A stretch of 64,000 nt of DNA from Enterococcus villorum (GTDB taxonomy: Bacteria > Bacillota > Bacilli > Lactobacillales > Enterococcaceae), in NCBI RefSeq assembly GCF_007990225.1, contig NZ_BJWF01000002.1, forward strand, positions 141,026-205,025, read 5' to 3'. A program made the position numbers and the translations under genes. Under the pieces are notes generated by a model. The model had not been told where the DNA came from and did no database searches. It worked only from the letters and a program-made list of their open reading frames with translations. Shown piece after piece: positions 28,249 to 38,367 of the stretch; within the stretch, counting starts at the first letter, position 1; every line of letters starts with the position of its first letter.

Positions 28249-30429
28249 ATGGTAGAAAATGTAAATCAAACGATTATTCAATTGGTTCAAAAAGAGCTAA
28301 CTGAATATCATTCCAAACAAATTGTGACTGTATTGAACTTATTGAATGAAGGCAATACGGTGCCATTTATTGCACGTTATCGAAAAGAAATGACGAATAG
28401 TTTAGATGAAGTACAAATTAGAGAGATTGAAGAACGTTATGCTTATCTTGAGAATTTAGAAAAGAGAAAGCAAGAAGTTCTTCGTTTGATCGATGAACAA
28501 GGAAAACTAACACCGGAACTAGAAAAAGACATTATTGGCGCTGTAAAAATGCAACAACTGGAAGATTTATATCGTCCCTACAAACAAAAACGTCGAACGA
28601 AAGCAACCATTGCCAAAGAAAAAGGATTAGCACCATTTGCCCAATGGTTACGCCAATTGCCTAATGGCGATGTGCAAGAAGAAGCAAAAAAATATATCAA
28701 TGAAGAAAAAGAAGTGCACACCGTTGAAGAAGTTTTACAAGGAGCACATGAAATTATTGCAGAAGAAGTCAGCGACAGTGCAAAATATCGAACTTGGATA
28801 CGTTCTTACACGTATAACAAAGGTTCATATGTCAGCGTAGTGAAAAAGAAAGAACTAGATGAAAAAGAGGTATACGAAATGTATTATGATTTTTCCGAAC
28901 CGATTCACAAAATCGTGTCTCACCGAATTTTAGCAACCAACCGTGGCGAAAAAGAAGGCGTGTTAAAAGTGGCTCTCCAAGTAGAAGAAGAAGCTATTTT
29001 TACTTATTTGGAACGGCAATTAATCACAAGTGAAACGTCACCAGCAGCTATATTTGTGAGAACGGCTTACCAGGATAGTTATAAACGTTTTATTCAACCT
29101 GCCATCGAACGAGAAATTCGCAATGAATTGACAGAAAAGGCTGATGAACAAGCCATTGCCATCTTTGGAGAAAACTTGCGTAATCTCTTGTTGCAACCTC
29201 CTTTGAAAGGAAAAGTTGTTTTGGGATTTGATCCAGCTTATCGAACAGGATGTAAGCTGGCAGTCGTTGATGCAACAGGAAAAGTTTTAGCTATTGAAGT
29301 GATTTACCCACATAAACCAGCTCCACAAGCAAAACGTGAAGCAGCAGGATCTACTTTTGTTCAATTGATTAATCAATACCAAGTAGACATGGTTGCAATT
29401 GGCAATGGAACAGCCAGTCGTGAATCCGAGCAATTTGTTGCGGAACAGCTAAAATCAGCAGATCACAAAACCTATTATGCAATTGTCAATGAAGCAGGTG
29501 CATCTGTTTATTCAGCGAGTGATATCGCTCGAACAGAATTTCCAACTTTACAAGTCGAAGAAAGAAGTGCGATTTCAATTGCCAGACGATTACAAGATCC
29601 ATTAGCTGAATTAGTTAAGATTGATCCAAAAGCGGTAGGCGTGGGTCAGTATCAGCATGATGTTTCGCAAAAGCGTTTAGCCGCTCAATTGGATTTTGTA
29701 GTAGAAACGGTCGTCAATCAGGTAGGAGTGGATGTCAACACAGCCAGTCCTCAATTGTTGCAGCATATTGCTGGATTAAATAAAACAACCGCTCAAAATA
29801 TTGTCACCTACCGAGAAGAAAATGGCGCCTTTGAGACTCGTGCACAATTGAAGAAAGTGCCTCGCTTGGGCCCAAAAGCTTATGAGCAAGCCATCGGATT
29901 TTTGCGTGTGCCAGAGGGGAAAAACATTCTAGATAATACAGGCATTCATCCCGAAAGCTACAGTATCGCTAAAGAAATTTTGAAAACGCATGGTTTATCT
30001 GAAAAAGAGTTAGGACAAAAAGAAGCAGTAGAAACACTGAATCATTTATCCGCAACGCATTTAGCAAAGGAAATGGCAGTTGGCGAAGAAACGTTAGCTG
30101 ATATTTTAGAAGGATTAACAAGACCGGGAAGAGATATGCGAGATGAAATGCCTGCACCACTTTTGCGTTCTGACGTATTGAGCATGGAGGATCTAAAACC
30201 AGGAATGGAATTGAAAGGAACGGTACGCAATGTGATTGACTTTGGTGCTTTTGTAGATATTGGTGTAAAACAAGATGGATTAGTGCATATTTCTAAATTA
30301 AGCAAAAAATTTGTCAAACATCCCACTGACGTTGTTTCTGTTGGCGATGTCGTGACAGTATGGATTGAAGAAGTCGATTCTAACAAAGGCAGAATCAGTT
30401 TGACTATGCTGTCTCCTTATGAGGATTAA
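28249..30429 (+). CDS. tex: Tex family transcription accessory protein, S1 RNA-binding
   Basis: This is a nucleic-acid-binding protein of transcription (726 residues, full length). The order is an N-terminal helical region (FIARYRKEMTNSLDEVQIRE), the YqgF/RNase H-like domain (GKVVLGFDPAYRTGCKLAVV), helix-hairpin-helix segments (VVETVVNQVGVDVNTASP), and the C-terminal S1 domain (GMELKGTVRNVIDFGAFVDI). The ATG at 28249 follows AAAGGAGC. The SprT-like gene starts two bases after its stop, as in the Bacillus ydcI-ydcK pair, so they form an operon. Confidence 0.95.
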   Translation: MVENVNQTIIQLVQKELTEYHSKQIVTVLNLLNEGNTVPFIARYRKEMTNSLDEVQIREIEERYAYLENLEKRKQEVLRLIDEQGKLTPELEKDIIGAVKMQQLEDLYRPYKQKRRTKATIAKEKGLAPFAQWLRQLPNGDVQEEAKKYINEEKEVHTVEEVLQGAHEIIAEEVSDSAKYRTWIRSYTYNKGSYVSVVKKKELDEKEVYEMYYDFSEPIHKIVSHRILATNRGEKEGVLKVALQVEEEAIFTYLERQLITSETSPAAIFVRTAYQDSYKRFIQPAIEREIRNELTEKADEQAIAIFGENLRNLLLQPPLKGKVVLGFDPAYRTGCKLAVVDATGKVLAIEVIYPHKPAPQAKREAAGSTFVQLINQYQVDMVAIGNGTASRESEQFVAEQLKSADHKTYYAIVNEAGASVYSASDIARTEFPTLQVEERSAISIARRLQDPLAELVKIDPKAVGVGQYQHDVSQKRLAAQLDFVVETVVNQVGVDVNTASPQLLQHIAGLNKTTAQNIVTYREENGAFETRAQLKKVPRLGPKAYEQAIGFLRVPEGKNILDNTGIHPESYSIAKEILKTHGLSEKELGQKEAVETLNHLSATHLAKEMAVGEETLADILEGLTRPGRDMRDEMPAPLLRSDVLSMEDLKPGMELKGTVRNVIDFGAFVDIGVKQDGLVHISKLSKKFVKHPTDVVSVGDVVTVWIEEVDSNKGRISLTMLSPYED

Positions 30430-30431
30430 AA

Positions 30432-30908
30432 GTGACACAAGAAGAATTGCAACAACTTGTTGAAGAAATTTCCTTAACTTGTTTTTCAATGCCATTTAAA
30501 CACCAAGCAGTCTTCAATAAGCGTTTACGCTCCACTGGAGGGCGCTATCATTTGACCGATCATCATTTAGACTTCAATTTTAAAATGTTTCAAGAAGTAG
30601 ATGAAGCAACCAGAGTGGGCATTATCAAGCATGAATTGTGCCACTACCATTTACACCTATTGAAGAAAGGGTACCGACACCAAGATGCAGATTTTAAAGC
30701 TCTTTTAAAAAAAACTGGGGGGCTTCGCTATGCCCCAGCAGTTTCTTCTCAAAAAATAAGCAAAATCGAATGGTATCAATGCCAGGAGTGTGAAACCAAT
30801 ATTTATCGTAAACGTAAAATTGACACGAAACGATATGTTTGCGGAAAATGCCGTGGTAAATTGAGTTGGCAAAAAACTGTAAAAAGTCCAAATAGGATAA
30901 ATGAGTGA
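30432..30908 (+). CDS. SprT-like zinc metalloprotease-fold protein
   Basis: This SprT family protein (158 residues) has the HExxH-type motif KHELCHYHLHL and a following H (GYRHQDADFK). The C-terminal zinc ribbon has the pairs CQECE and CGKCRG. The family includes the DNA-protein crosslink protease Spartan, but the function of the short bacterial forms is not established. It starts with GTG two bases after the tex stop and is translationally coupled to it. Confidence 0.9.
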   Translation: MTQEELQQLVEEISLTCFSMPFKHQAVFNKRLRSTGGRYHLTDHHLDFNFKMFQEVDEATRVGIIKHELCHYHLHLLKKGYRHQDADFKALLKKTGGLRYAPAVSSQKISKIEWYQCQECETNIYRKRKIDTKRYVCGKCRGKLSWQKTVKSPNRINE

Positions 30909-30952
30909 TCAAAAGAATCGAAAAAACAAAAACCTAAAAAGGAGAGGATGCA

Positions 30953-31702
30953 ATGAAGAATCAAGAGGATCAATTAAAGGATTGGAATTGTTTACTATCC
31001 TTTTTAGCTGAACCGAACGAGACAAGAATATCGGCACCATTAGTGATTCTAGCAGGGAATTGCTTGCCAATTCTAGCTGATAAAGCAGCGGCGCTTTATT
31101 TAAATGGACAAGTCGAGAAAATTTTTTTAGTAGGCGGTATTGGTCATGCGACCAAATTTCTTCGAAAAAATTTCGCCAATCAAGGCATTTTATTCAATGA
31201 AGAACAAAGTGAAAGTGAGATGTATTTCCACTATCTGACAAATAAATACCATATACTTGATGAAGTATTTATTTTAGAAACAAACTCGACGAACTCTGGG
31301 GAAAACGCACAAAATTCTTTAGAAATTCTTCGTTCAAAAGGCAAAATACCCGAATCAATTTTATTGATGAATGACCCAACCTTGCAACGACGAACAAAGG
31401 CAACTTTTGAAAAGGTCTGGCAAAAAGAAAAGGTGAATTGGATCAATTATGTGCCAGTTATTCCAAAAATCATTGAATTAAATCCTTGTTTGCGTTTTGT
31501 CCCCTCAGCACTAAATGAACAATGGCCAAAGGAATATTTTTACTCATTAGTTTTAGGGGAAATGATTCGCTTGAATGATGACGAACACGGCTATGGACCA
31601 AAAGGAAAGAATTACATGAATCATGTCGATATACCATCTAACGTCTGGGATGCTTATCAACGGATTTCTTCCACGACAAATGGAAGTTTCCTACGCACAT
31701 AA
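30953..31702 (+). CDS. YdcF family (DUF218) protein
   Basis: This is a DUF218/YdcF-type protein (249 residues). A Rossmann-like beginning (LVILAGNCLPILADKAAALY) is followed by the family pattern EKIFLVGGIGHAT, and a later segment reads TNSGENAQNSLEIL. There is no signal peptide or membrane helix, so it belongs to the soluble YdcF group, whose E. coli member binds S-adenosylmethionine. The exact role is unknown. The ribosome site is AAAAAGGAG. Confidence 0.82.
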   Translation: MKNQEDQLKDWNCLLSFLAEPNETRISAPLVILAGNCLPILADKAAALYLNGQVEKIFLVGGIGHATKFLRKNFANQGILFNEEQSESEMYFHYLTNKYHILDEVFILETNSTNSGENAQNSLEILRSKGKIPESILLMNDPTLQRRTKATFEKVWQKEKVNWINYVPVIPKIIELNPCLRFVPSALNEQWPKEYFYSLVLGEMIRLNDDEHGYGPKGKNYMNHVDIPSNVWDAYQRISSTTNGSFLRT

Positions 31703-31888
31703 AATAAGTAAAAAAAAGAATCAGTAGAAATAAAAAAAGATCTGTTGTTTTTTCATTACTTGAAACGATGACAAGCATCAGCTAACTCAAACATATTTGG
31801 TTGAAATTTTTCATCGTTTATACGATAATGGGGAACGTGTTGTAATAGTAAATAAATAATGGATGATATTTAAGAGAAGAGGATTCAA

Positions 31889-33223
31889 ATGGAAAATCAA
31901 AGCAAATTGTATCATTTTGTTGGTATCAAAGGATCAGGTATGAGTTCCTTGGCACTTGTTTTACATGAACAAGGATTAAAAGTACAAGGATCAGACATTG
32001 AAAAATATTTTTTTACACAAAGAGATTTAGAAAAAGCAAATATTAAAATCTTGCCTTTTAACGCAGAAAATGTGCAACCAGGGATGACAGTGATTGCTGG
32101 AAATGCTTTTCCAGATACGCACGAAGAAATTCAAAGAGCAAAAGAATTGGGCTTAGAAGTTGTTCGTTACCATGATTTTATTGGCGATTTTATTCAAAAC
32201 TATACAAGTATTGCTGTCACAGGATCCCATGGTAAAACAAGTACGACAGGTTTACTTTCACATATGTTGACAGGTATCCGTCCAACAAGTTATTTGATTG
32301 GTGACGGTACTGGACATGGCGATCCTCAAGCGGAATTTTTTGCTTTTGAAGCATGCGAATATCGTCGTCACTTTTTAGCGTATTCCCCTGATTATGTCAT
32401 TATGACAAATATTGATTTTGACCATCCTGACTACTATACAAGTATTGATGATGTGTTTACTGCCTTTCAAACAATGGCACACCAAGTCAAAAAAGCCATT
32501 TTTGCTTATGGGGATGATGCTTATTTAAGAAAGTTACAAGCGGATGTGCCGATTTATTATTACGGATTATCGCCAGATGATGATATTCAAGCGCGAAATA
32601 TTGAACGTACAACAACTGGGTCTGCTTTTGACGTATACCACAAAGATCAATTTGTTGGTCATTTCACCGTTCCAGCATTTGGCAAACACAATATTTTAAA
32701 TTCATTAGGTGTGATTGCTGTTGCTTATTTTGAACATTTAGACCTTGAAGAAGTGGCAAAAGAAATGTTAACTTTCCCTGGTGTCAAACGCCGATTTAGT
32801 GAAAAAATTGTTGCTGATATGACGGTTGTTGATGATTATGCTCATCACCCAGCTGAAATCAAAGCAACGATTGATGGTGCTCGTCAAAAATATCCTGATA
32901 AAGAAATTATTGCAGTCTTCCAACCACATACCTTTACACGTACCATTGCTTTGATGGATGAGTTTGCTGAAGCTCTTGATTTAGCAGACAAAGTTTATTT
33001 ATGTGATATCTTTAGTTCTGCACGTGAAGAACAAGGCGATGTCAAAATCGAAGACCTTGGAAACAAAATTAAAAAAGGTGGACAAGTCATCAGTGAAGAA
33101 AATGTTTCACCGTTGCTTGATTACCATGAAGCAGTCATTATTTTTATGGGTGCAGGAGATGTTCAAAAATTCGAACATGCATATGAAAAATTATTAAGTA
33201 ACACAACCAAAAATGTTCTATAA
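31889..33223 (+). CDS. murC: UDP-N-acetylmuramate-L-alanine ligase
   Basis: This cytoplasmic enzyme adds L-Ala to UDP-MurNAc in peptidoglycan synthesis (444 residues, normal). The motifs are the N-terminal nucleotide loop [18 protein letters not shown], the ATP site [12 protein letters not shown], the Mur-ligase metal/substrate region [11 protein letters not shown], and a C-terminal domain with [11 protein letters not shown]. It is transcribed alone, and a short inverted repeat ATCGT / ACGAT lies in its upstream region. Confidence 0.95.
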   Translation: MENQSKLYHFVGIKGSGMSSLALVLHEQGLKVQGSDIEKYFFTQRDLEKANIKILPFNAENVQPGMTVIAGNAFPDTHEEIQRAKELGLEVVRYHDFIGDFIQNYTSIAVTGSHGKTSTTGLLSHMLTGIRPTSYLIGDGTGHGDPQAEFFAFEACEYRRHFLAYSPDYVIMTNIDFDHPDYYTSIDDVFTAFQTMAHQVKKAIFAYGDDAYLRKLQADVPIYYYGLSPDDDIQARNIERTTTGSAFDVYHKDQFVGHFTVPAFGKHNILNSLGVIAVAYFEHLDLEEVAKEMLTFPGVKRRFSEKIVADMTVVDDYAHHPAEIKATIDGARQKYPDKEIIAVFQPHTFTRTIALMDEFAEALDLADKVYLCDIFSSAREEQGDVKIEDLGNKIKKGGQVISEENVSPLLDYHEAVIIFMGAGDVQKFEHAYEKLLSNTTKNVL

Positions 33224-33270
33224 ACGTTTTATCCGTTTAGCAAAATGTTTTTGAGCGCAAATAAATCAAG

Positions 33271-33319
33271 TGATCTCTATTTTGTTAAAGTAAAAAATTA
33301 GCAGATAGAGATCATTTTT
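33271..33319 (+). terminator. Intrinsic terminator of murC
   Basis: The stem TGATCTCTAT / ATAGAGATCA with a 24-base loop is followed by five T. Confidence 0.8.
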
Positions 33320-33444
33320 ATACATAAATAAATATTTTTTCAATAAAAATATCTATTTTTATAAAAAAAGGATAAAATAACAAAATAAAATTTGGTATGT
33401 TTATTTTGTATTCCTTAAACTTTTTTCAATTGAGGGAATGGAAC

Positions 33445-33472
33445 TTGCCTTTTTAAGGTGTTTTGGTACAAT
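33445..33472 (+). promoter_or_regulatory. Promoter of the MaoC-like/Bax-inhibitor-like operon
   Basis: TTGCCT, a 16-base spacer and TACAAT with an extended -10 TGG lie 38 bases upstream of the first gene. Confidence 0.6.
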
Positions 33473-33509
33473 AAATAGTGATTAATATATAAACTGGAGG
33501 GTTACTAAT

Positions 33510-33995
33510 TTGAACATAAGTAAACCACGTAAACTTGGAAAAACAATCAATGAACTAGAAGAAGGTGACTCGTTATCTCTAACAGAATCAATTGAAGATA
33601 ATCAATTGCTATTGTATTTAGGGCTAACGAATGATGCCAACCCATTATATATCCAACATGATTTTGCAAAAAATACGGAATATCATCAACCAATCGTTCC
33701 TTCAGTCATGTTGATGGGGATTATAACAAGTGCCATTTCCAAACACTTACCTGGTCCTGGCTCCCATGTCGTTAATTTTTCCGTGAATTTTATTGAACCA
33801 GTTTTCCATTACGAAACATTGACTTTTCAGTTTGAGGTCATCAAAGTAGACAAAATGAAAAACGTAGTGACAATTTCTGTTGAAGCATCAAATGGCGAAG
33901 AAAGAAGAGTCTTAGATGCAGTAGTTCTGGTTCAACCGCCGTTAGAACTAAAAACAGAAAGCGTACTTGAAAGTGAAGGTGAATCATATGAATAA
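33510..33995 (+). CDS. MaoC-like hot-dog domain protein
   Basis: This single hot-dog fold protein (161 residues) is of the MaoC/R-hydratase type. The catalytic-type motif NDANPLYIQHDFA corresponds to the D-x4-H motif of (R)-specific enoyl-CoA hydratases. The segment IVPSVMLMGIITSAISKHLPG follows in the usual place. The CoA-ester substrate is unknown. It starts with TTG behind GGAGGG. Its end overlaps the start of the Bax-inhibitor-like gene by eight bases, so the two are coupled. Confidence 0.82.
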   Translation: MNISKPRKLGKTINELEEGDSLSLTESIEDNQLLLYLGLTNDANPLYIQHDFAKNTEYHQPIVPSVMLMGIITSAISKHLPGPGSHVVNFSVNFIEPVFHYETLTFQFEVIKVDKMKNVVTISVEASNGEERRVLDAVVLVQPPLELKTESVLESEGESYE

Positions 33996-34671
33996 TCAAG
34001 GAACAGTTACATCAGGAATCAATCAATTTTATGCAAAGGTTTATGGCTTTTTAGGTGGGGGATTGGCGATAAGTGCGGTGATTTCTTATCTGGCGTTGCA
34101 AGTTTATCCGCAACAAGTCTTTACATTTATCCGCAACTTTCCATTAGGATTTACAGGACTTTGGCTCATCGAATTGATCTTAGTTGTTGTTCTTGGAGTC
34201 AAAGCAGCAAAGAACCCAAGTTTAGCAATCGGTGGATTTATTGCTTACTCTATCTTAAATGGTTTAACATTAGCCGTTACTCTTGCTTGGTACGACATTG
34301 GTAGTATTACAAAAGCCTTTATCACAGCAACTGGCATGTTCTTAGGAATGTCATTAGTGGGTGTATTCACTAAAAAAGACTTGAGTGGCGTAGGTCGTGC
34401 AGGGATGGCTGCGTTGATCGGTGTGATTATCGCAATGATCCTGAATGTGTTTATCTTAAGAAGTAGTGCGGTAGAATTATTTATTTCACTTCTTCTTGTG
34501 GTAATCTTTGCTGGTATCACCGCCTATGATAACCAAAAAATCCGCACAGTTTATCTGCAATCAAATGGATCCGCTCATAGCGGAATTGCCGTTTTCTTGG
34601 CGTTACAACTTTATCTTGATTTCATCAACTTATTCTTAGCGTTCTTAAGAATTTTTGGTAGAAACAATTAA
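33988..34671 (+). CDS. Bax inhibitor-1/YccA family membrane protein
   Basis: This integral membrane protein has 227 residues and seven hydrophobic helices. The family pattern AYDNQKIRTVY (YccA/BI-1 aspartate region) lies near the C-terminus. Homologues are pH-sensitive calcium leak channels or FtsH modulators, and the role here is inferred. The start is the ATG at 33988, preceded by GAAGGTGA; the earlier in-frame start at 33967 lies deeper in the upstream gene. Confidence 0.88.
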   Translation: MNNQGTVTSGINQFYAKVYGFLGGGLAISAVISYLALQVYPQQVFTFIRNFPLGFTGLWLIELILVVVLGVKAAKNPSLAIGGFIAYSILNGLTLAVTLAWYDIGSITKAFITATGMFLGMSLVGVFTKKDLSGVGRAGMAALIGVIIAMILNVFILRSSAVELFISLLLVVIFAGITAYDNQKIRTVYLQSNGSAHSGIAVFLALQLYLDFINLFLAFLRIFGRNN

Positions 34672-34703
34672 GTCGCATAATATGTATAATCGAAGCAACG
34701 TTT

Positions 34704-34742
34704 AAAGAGTGAAAAGTTCAAATGCTTTTCACTCTTTTTTTG
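34704..34742 (+). terminator. Intrinsic terminator
   Basis: The stem AAAGAGTGAAAAG / CTTTTCACTCTTT with an eight-base loop is followed by a T-run. Confidence 0.92.
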
Positions 34743-34835
34743 TTTCATAAATATTGTTTTGCGTGTTTTTCTTTTCGCTTTCCTCCGTATTCTTTGTTAG
34801 AATGGATAAGAACTTTACAGTAAGGAGTTAAGCAA

Positions 34836-37481
34836 ATGACAAAAAATAAATTATTACTTGTAGATGGAAATAGTGTGGCCTTTCGTGCATTTTTTGCTTT
34901 ACACAATTCATTAGAGCGATTTAAAAATCGAAATGGATTGCATACAAATGCTATCTATGCGTTTAACACGATGTTTGAAAATGTCATGCAAAAAGAACAA
35001 CCCACGCATGTGCTTGTTGCATTTGATGCAGGAAAAACGACTTTTCGAACAGAAATGTATGCCCAATACAAGGGAGGACGTTCCAAAACACCTGGAGAGT
35101 TTAAAGAGCAGATGCCTTATATTCGTGAATTATTAACAGGCTTAGGTGTAAAATATTACGAACTACCAAACTATGAAGCCGATGACATCATTGGGACATT
35201 AGCTGAAAAAGTTAATAAAGAAGAATTTGATGTGGTTGTTTTATCAGGCGATCGCGATTTGACTCAATTGGCAAGTAAAGAAGTCAAAGTCGACATTACT
35301 GTCAAAGGTGTCAGTGACATCGAAAGTTACACCCCTGAACATGTCGCTGAAAAATATGATGGATTAGAACCCAAGCAGATTATCGACATAAAAGGACTCG
35401 CAGGAGATGCATCAGATAATATTCCAGGCGTAACGAAAATCGGTGAAAAAACCGCCATCAAATTATTAAAAGAGTATGGGTCTGTTGAAGGAATTTATGA
35501 ACACATTGATGAAATGAAGCAAAGCAAAATGAAAGAAAATTTAATCAATGATAAAGAGCAAGCATTCTTATCTAAAAAATTAGCTACGATCAATACAGAT
35601 GCTCCGGTGGAAGTTTCCATTGAAGGGTTGAAGTATGAAGGAAAAAATCTAGAAAAATTAATCACTTTCTATAAAGAAATGGACTTCAAACAATTTCTTT
35701 CAAAATTGGATGTTGTTGAAGAAGAAGTAAAAATGGAAGATATCTTATTTGAAGTTGTCCATGAATTTCATGAGGACATGTTTACCACGGATATGGCTTT
35801 ATACGTGGAAATGATGGGGGATAATTATCACACAGAAGATATCGTTGGTGTCGCTTGGGGCACAAACAAGAAAATTTATGTGACAAATGATTTAGGGATT
35901 TTTGAAAATGATGCATTTTACTCTTGGTTAGCTGACCCTAATCGATTAAAAAAAGTGTATGATGCGAAACGGACCTATGTTGCATTGAACCGTTATACGA
36001 CAAAAACCAAAGGAATCGACTTTGATGTATTACTTGGCGCATACTTACTGGATACAAATGAGAAAAGCACAGATATTGAAGGAATTGCTGCGCATTACGG
36101 CTATCATGAAGTCCATTCAGATGAAGTGGTTTATGGAAAAGGTGCGAAAAAAGGTTTGCCGGCAGACGAAGAAGCTTTCTTTGCTCATCTTGCGAGAAAA
36201 GTAGCCGCTATTAATGTTTTGACCCCACAATTAAGCAAAGAGTTAGAAGAAAAAAATCAAATGGAACTTTTCCGGCAAATGGAATTACCACTTTCCATCA
36301 TCCTTGCTGAAATGGAAATCACCGGAATCAAAGTCGATGCTTCACGTTTACAAGAAATGAAAATTGAATTTTCTGAACGTCTAAAAGAAATCGAGCAAAT
36401 TATTTATAAAGAAGCAGGAGAAACCTTTAATTTAAATTCACCAAAACAGCTAGGGGTCATTTTATTCGAAAAAATGGGTCTACCAGTAATTAAAAAAACA
36501 AAAACGGGGTATTCAACTGCCGTGGATGTCTTAGAACAGCTAAGAGAACAAGCACCCATTGTGGATGATATTCTCACTTATCGTCAAATTGCGAAAATTC
36601 AGTCGACATATGTTGAAGGATTGCTGAAAGTGATTCAATCAGATGGGAAAGTCCATACGAGATATATTCAAACCTTAACACAAACTGGACGCTTAAGTTC
36701 CGTTGACCCAAACTTACAAAACATTCCGATTCGATTGGACGAAGGGCGAAAAATCCGCCAAGCGTTTGTTCCAAGAGAAAAAGATTGGCTCATTTATTCT
36801 TCTGACTACTCTCAAATTGAATTACGTGTACTTGCTCATATTTCGAATGATGAGCATCTAAAAGCCGCCTTTCTTGAAGGGCAAGACATCCATGCAAGTA
36901 CGGCCATGCGAGTTTTTGGTATTGAGAAGGCGGAAGATGTGACACCAAATATGCGTCGCCAAGCGAAAGCTGTTAATTTTGGAATTGTTTATGGTATCTC
37001 TGATTACGGCTTGTCACAAAATCTAGGAATCACAAGAAAAGCAGCTCAACAATATATTGATACCTATTTTGAAAAATATCCAGGTGTAAAGGAATATATG
37101 GAGCGAATTGTTCGGCAAGCTAAAGATCAAGGATTTGTTGAAACTCTTTATCATCGTCGTCGTTACTTACCAGATATCAATTCTAGAAACTATAATATCC
37201 GTTCGTTTGCAGAAAGAACAGCCATCAATACACCAATTCAAGGAAGTGCAGCAGACATTCTCAAGATTGCGATGATTGAATTAAATAAACGTTTAAAAGA
37301 AGAAAAGCTTGAAGCGACGATGCTCTTACAAGTACACGATGAGTTAGTCTTTGAAGTGCCTGAAAAAGAGTTAGAAACATTGGATAAGTTAGTCAGTGAA
37401 GTCATGGAAAATGCAGTTTCCTTACATGTACCATTGATTACTGATAGCAGTTGGGGAAAAACATGGTATGAAGCAAAATAA
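34836..37481 (+). CDS. polA: DNA polymerase I
   Basis: This is a repair and Okazaki-processing polymerase (881 residues). The 5'-3' exonuclease domain covers about residues 1-290 (LLVDGNSVAFRAFFAL, LSGDRDLTQL). The 3'-5' exonuclease domain is present in outline but lacks the DxE metal ligands (ALYVEMMGDN), so proofreading is probably absent, as in Bacillus and Taq enzymes. The polymerase motifs are A (SDYSQIELRVLAH, D657), B (RRQAKAVNFGIVYGIS) and C (VHDELVFEV, D835). It heads the cluster polA-mutM-coaE, of which mutM and coaE overlap. Confidence 0.97.
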   Translation: MTKNKLLLVDGNSVAFRAFFALHNSLERFKNRNGLHTNAIYAFNTMFENVMQKEQPTHVLVAFDAGKTTFRTEMYAQYKGGRSKTPGEFKEQMPYIRELLTGLGVKYYELPNYEADDIIGTLAEKVNKEEFDVVVLSGDRDLTQLASKEVKVDITVKGVSDIESYTPEHVAEKYDGLEPKQIIDIKGLAGDASDNIPGVTKIGEKTAIKLLKEYGSVEGIYEHIDEMKQSKMKENLINDKEQAFLSKKLATINTDAPVEVSIEGLKYEGKNLEKLITFYKEMDFKQFLSKLDVVEEEVKMEDILFEVVHEFHEDMFTTDMALYVEMMGDNYHTEDIVGVAWGTNKKIYVTNDLGIFENDAFYSWLADPNRLKKVYDAKRTYVALNRYTTKTKGIDFDVLLGAYLLDTNEKSTDIEGIAAHYGYHEVHSDEVVYGKGAKKGLPADEEAFFAHLARKVAAINVLTPQLSKELEEKNQMELFRQMELPLSIILAEMEITGIKVDASRLQEMKIEFSERLKEIEQIIYKEAGETFNLNSPKQLGVILFEKMGLPVIKKTKTGYSTAVDVLEQLREQAPIVDDILTYRQIAKIQSTYVEGLLKVIQSDGKVHTRYIQTLTQTGRLSSVDPNLQNIPIRLDEGRKIRQAFVPREKDWLIYSSDYSQIELRVLAHISNDEHLKAAFLEGQDIHASTAMRVFGIEKAEDVTPNMRRQAKAVNFGIVYGISDYGLSQNLGITRKAAQQYIDTYFEKYPGVKEYMERIVRQAKDQGFVETLYHRRRYLPDINSRNYNIRSFAERTAINTPIQGSAADILKIAMIELNKRLKEEKLEATMLLQVHDELVFEVPEKELETLDKLVSEVMENAVSLHVPLITDSSWGKTWYEAK

Positions 37482-37530
37482 TAAAACAGCACAGTTAGTG
37501 AATCAGAACAAATAAAACGAAGGTGAAAAA

Positions 37531-38367
37531 ATGCCAGAACTACCAGAAGTCGAAACAGTTCGTAAAGGACTAACACGTTTAGTGACAGGAAAAAAAATCA
37601 AAAAAATGCAAGTCTTATGGCCAAAAATTGTGGAGCAACCAGAAGCCCCGATTTTTGAAGCTTCATTAATAGGAGAAGAAATTGAATCCATTGACCGCAG
37701 AGGGAAATTTTTAATCTTTCACTTAAGCCATTATGAGCTGATATCCCATTTGAGAATGGAAGGAAAATATCAGTTTGTTGAAAAAAATGAGCTCATTGAT
37801 AAACATACTCATATCATTTTTTTCTTTGAAGATGGAAGCCAGCTTCGCTATCATGATGTACGAAAATTTGGTCGCATGACCTTGGTTGAAAAAGGGGCAA
37901 GTGCTACTTATAAAGGAATCATGAAATTAGGACCAGAACCATTACCGGATCAATTTTTATTAGACGGATTTAGTCTAGGATTACAAAAGTCACATAAAGC
38001 AATCAAACCATTGCTGTTGGAACAAAAATTAGTCACGGGTTTAGGAAATATCTATGTAGATGAAGCTTTGTGGGAAGCCAAAATTCACCCTGAACAACCT
38101 GCGAATACGCTAAAATCAAAAGAAATTGAGTTGTTAAGAAAATCAATTATTGATGTCTTATCACGAGCAATCGAAGCAGGAGGAACAACTATCAGAAGTT
38201 ACTTGAATGCATTAGGTGAATCAGGGAACTTTCAAGTGGCTTTACATGTTTATGGACAAACAGGAAAACCATGTATTCGTTGTCATACGCCAATCGTTAA
38301 AACCAAAGTAGCGCAAAGGGGGACGCACTATTGTCCAAATTGCCAAAAACTAAGAATCAAAAAGTAG
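37531..38367 (+). CDS. mutM: Formamidopyrimidine-DNA glycosylase
   Basis: This base-excision repair enzyme removes 8-oxoguanine and cuts AP sites (278 residues). The N-terminal MPELPEVETVRKGL contains the Schiff-base Pro2 and Glu3. The helix-two-turn-helix has GLGNIYVDEALW, and the C-terminal zinc finger is CIRCHTPIVKTK...CPNC. It follows polA by 49 bases, and its 3' end overlaps coaE by 37 bases. Confidence 0.97.
   Translation: MPELPEVETVRKGLTRLVTGKKIKKMQVLWPKIVEQPEAPIFEASLIGEEIESIDRRGKFLIFHLSHYELISHLRMEGKYQFVEKNELIDKHTHIIFFFEDGSQLRYHDVRKFGRMTLVEKGASATYKGIMKLGPEPLPDQFLLDGFSLGLQKSHKAIKPLLLEQKLVTGLGNIYVDEALWEAKIHPEQPANTLKSKEIELLRKSIIDVLSRAIEAGGTTIRSYLNALGESGNFQVALHVYGQTGKPCIRCHTPIVKTKVAQRGTHYCPNCQKLRIKK

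Noticed and set aside
33224..33509. Possible riboswitch upstream of the MaoC-like gene
   Set aside because: Only the murC terminator and a normal promoter are visible; no conserved aptamer pattern.
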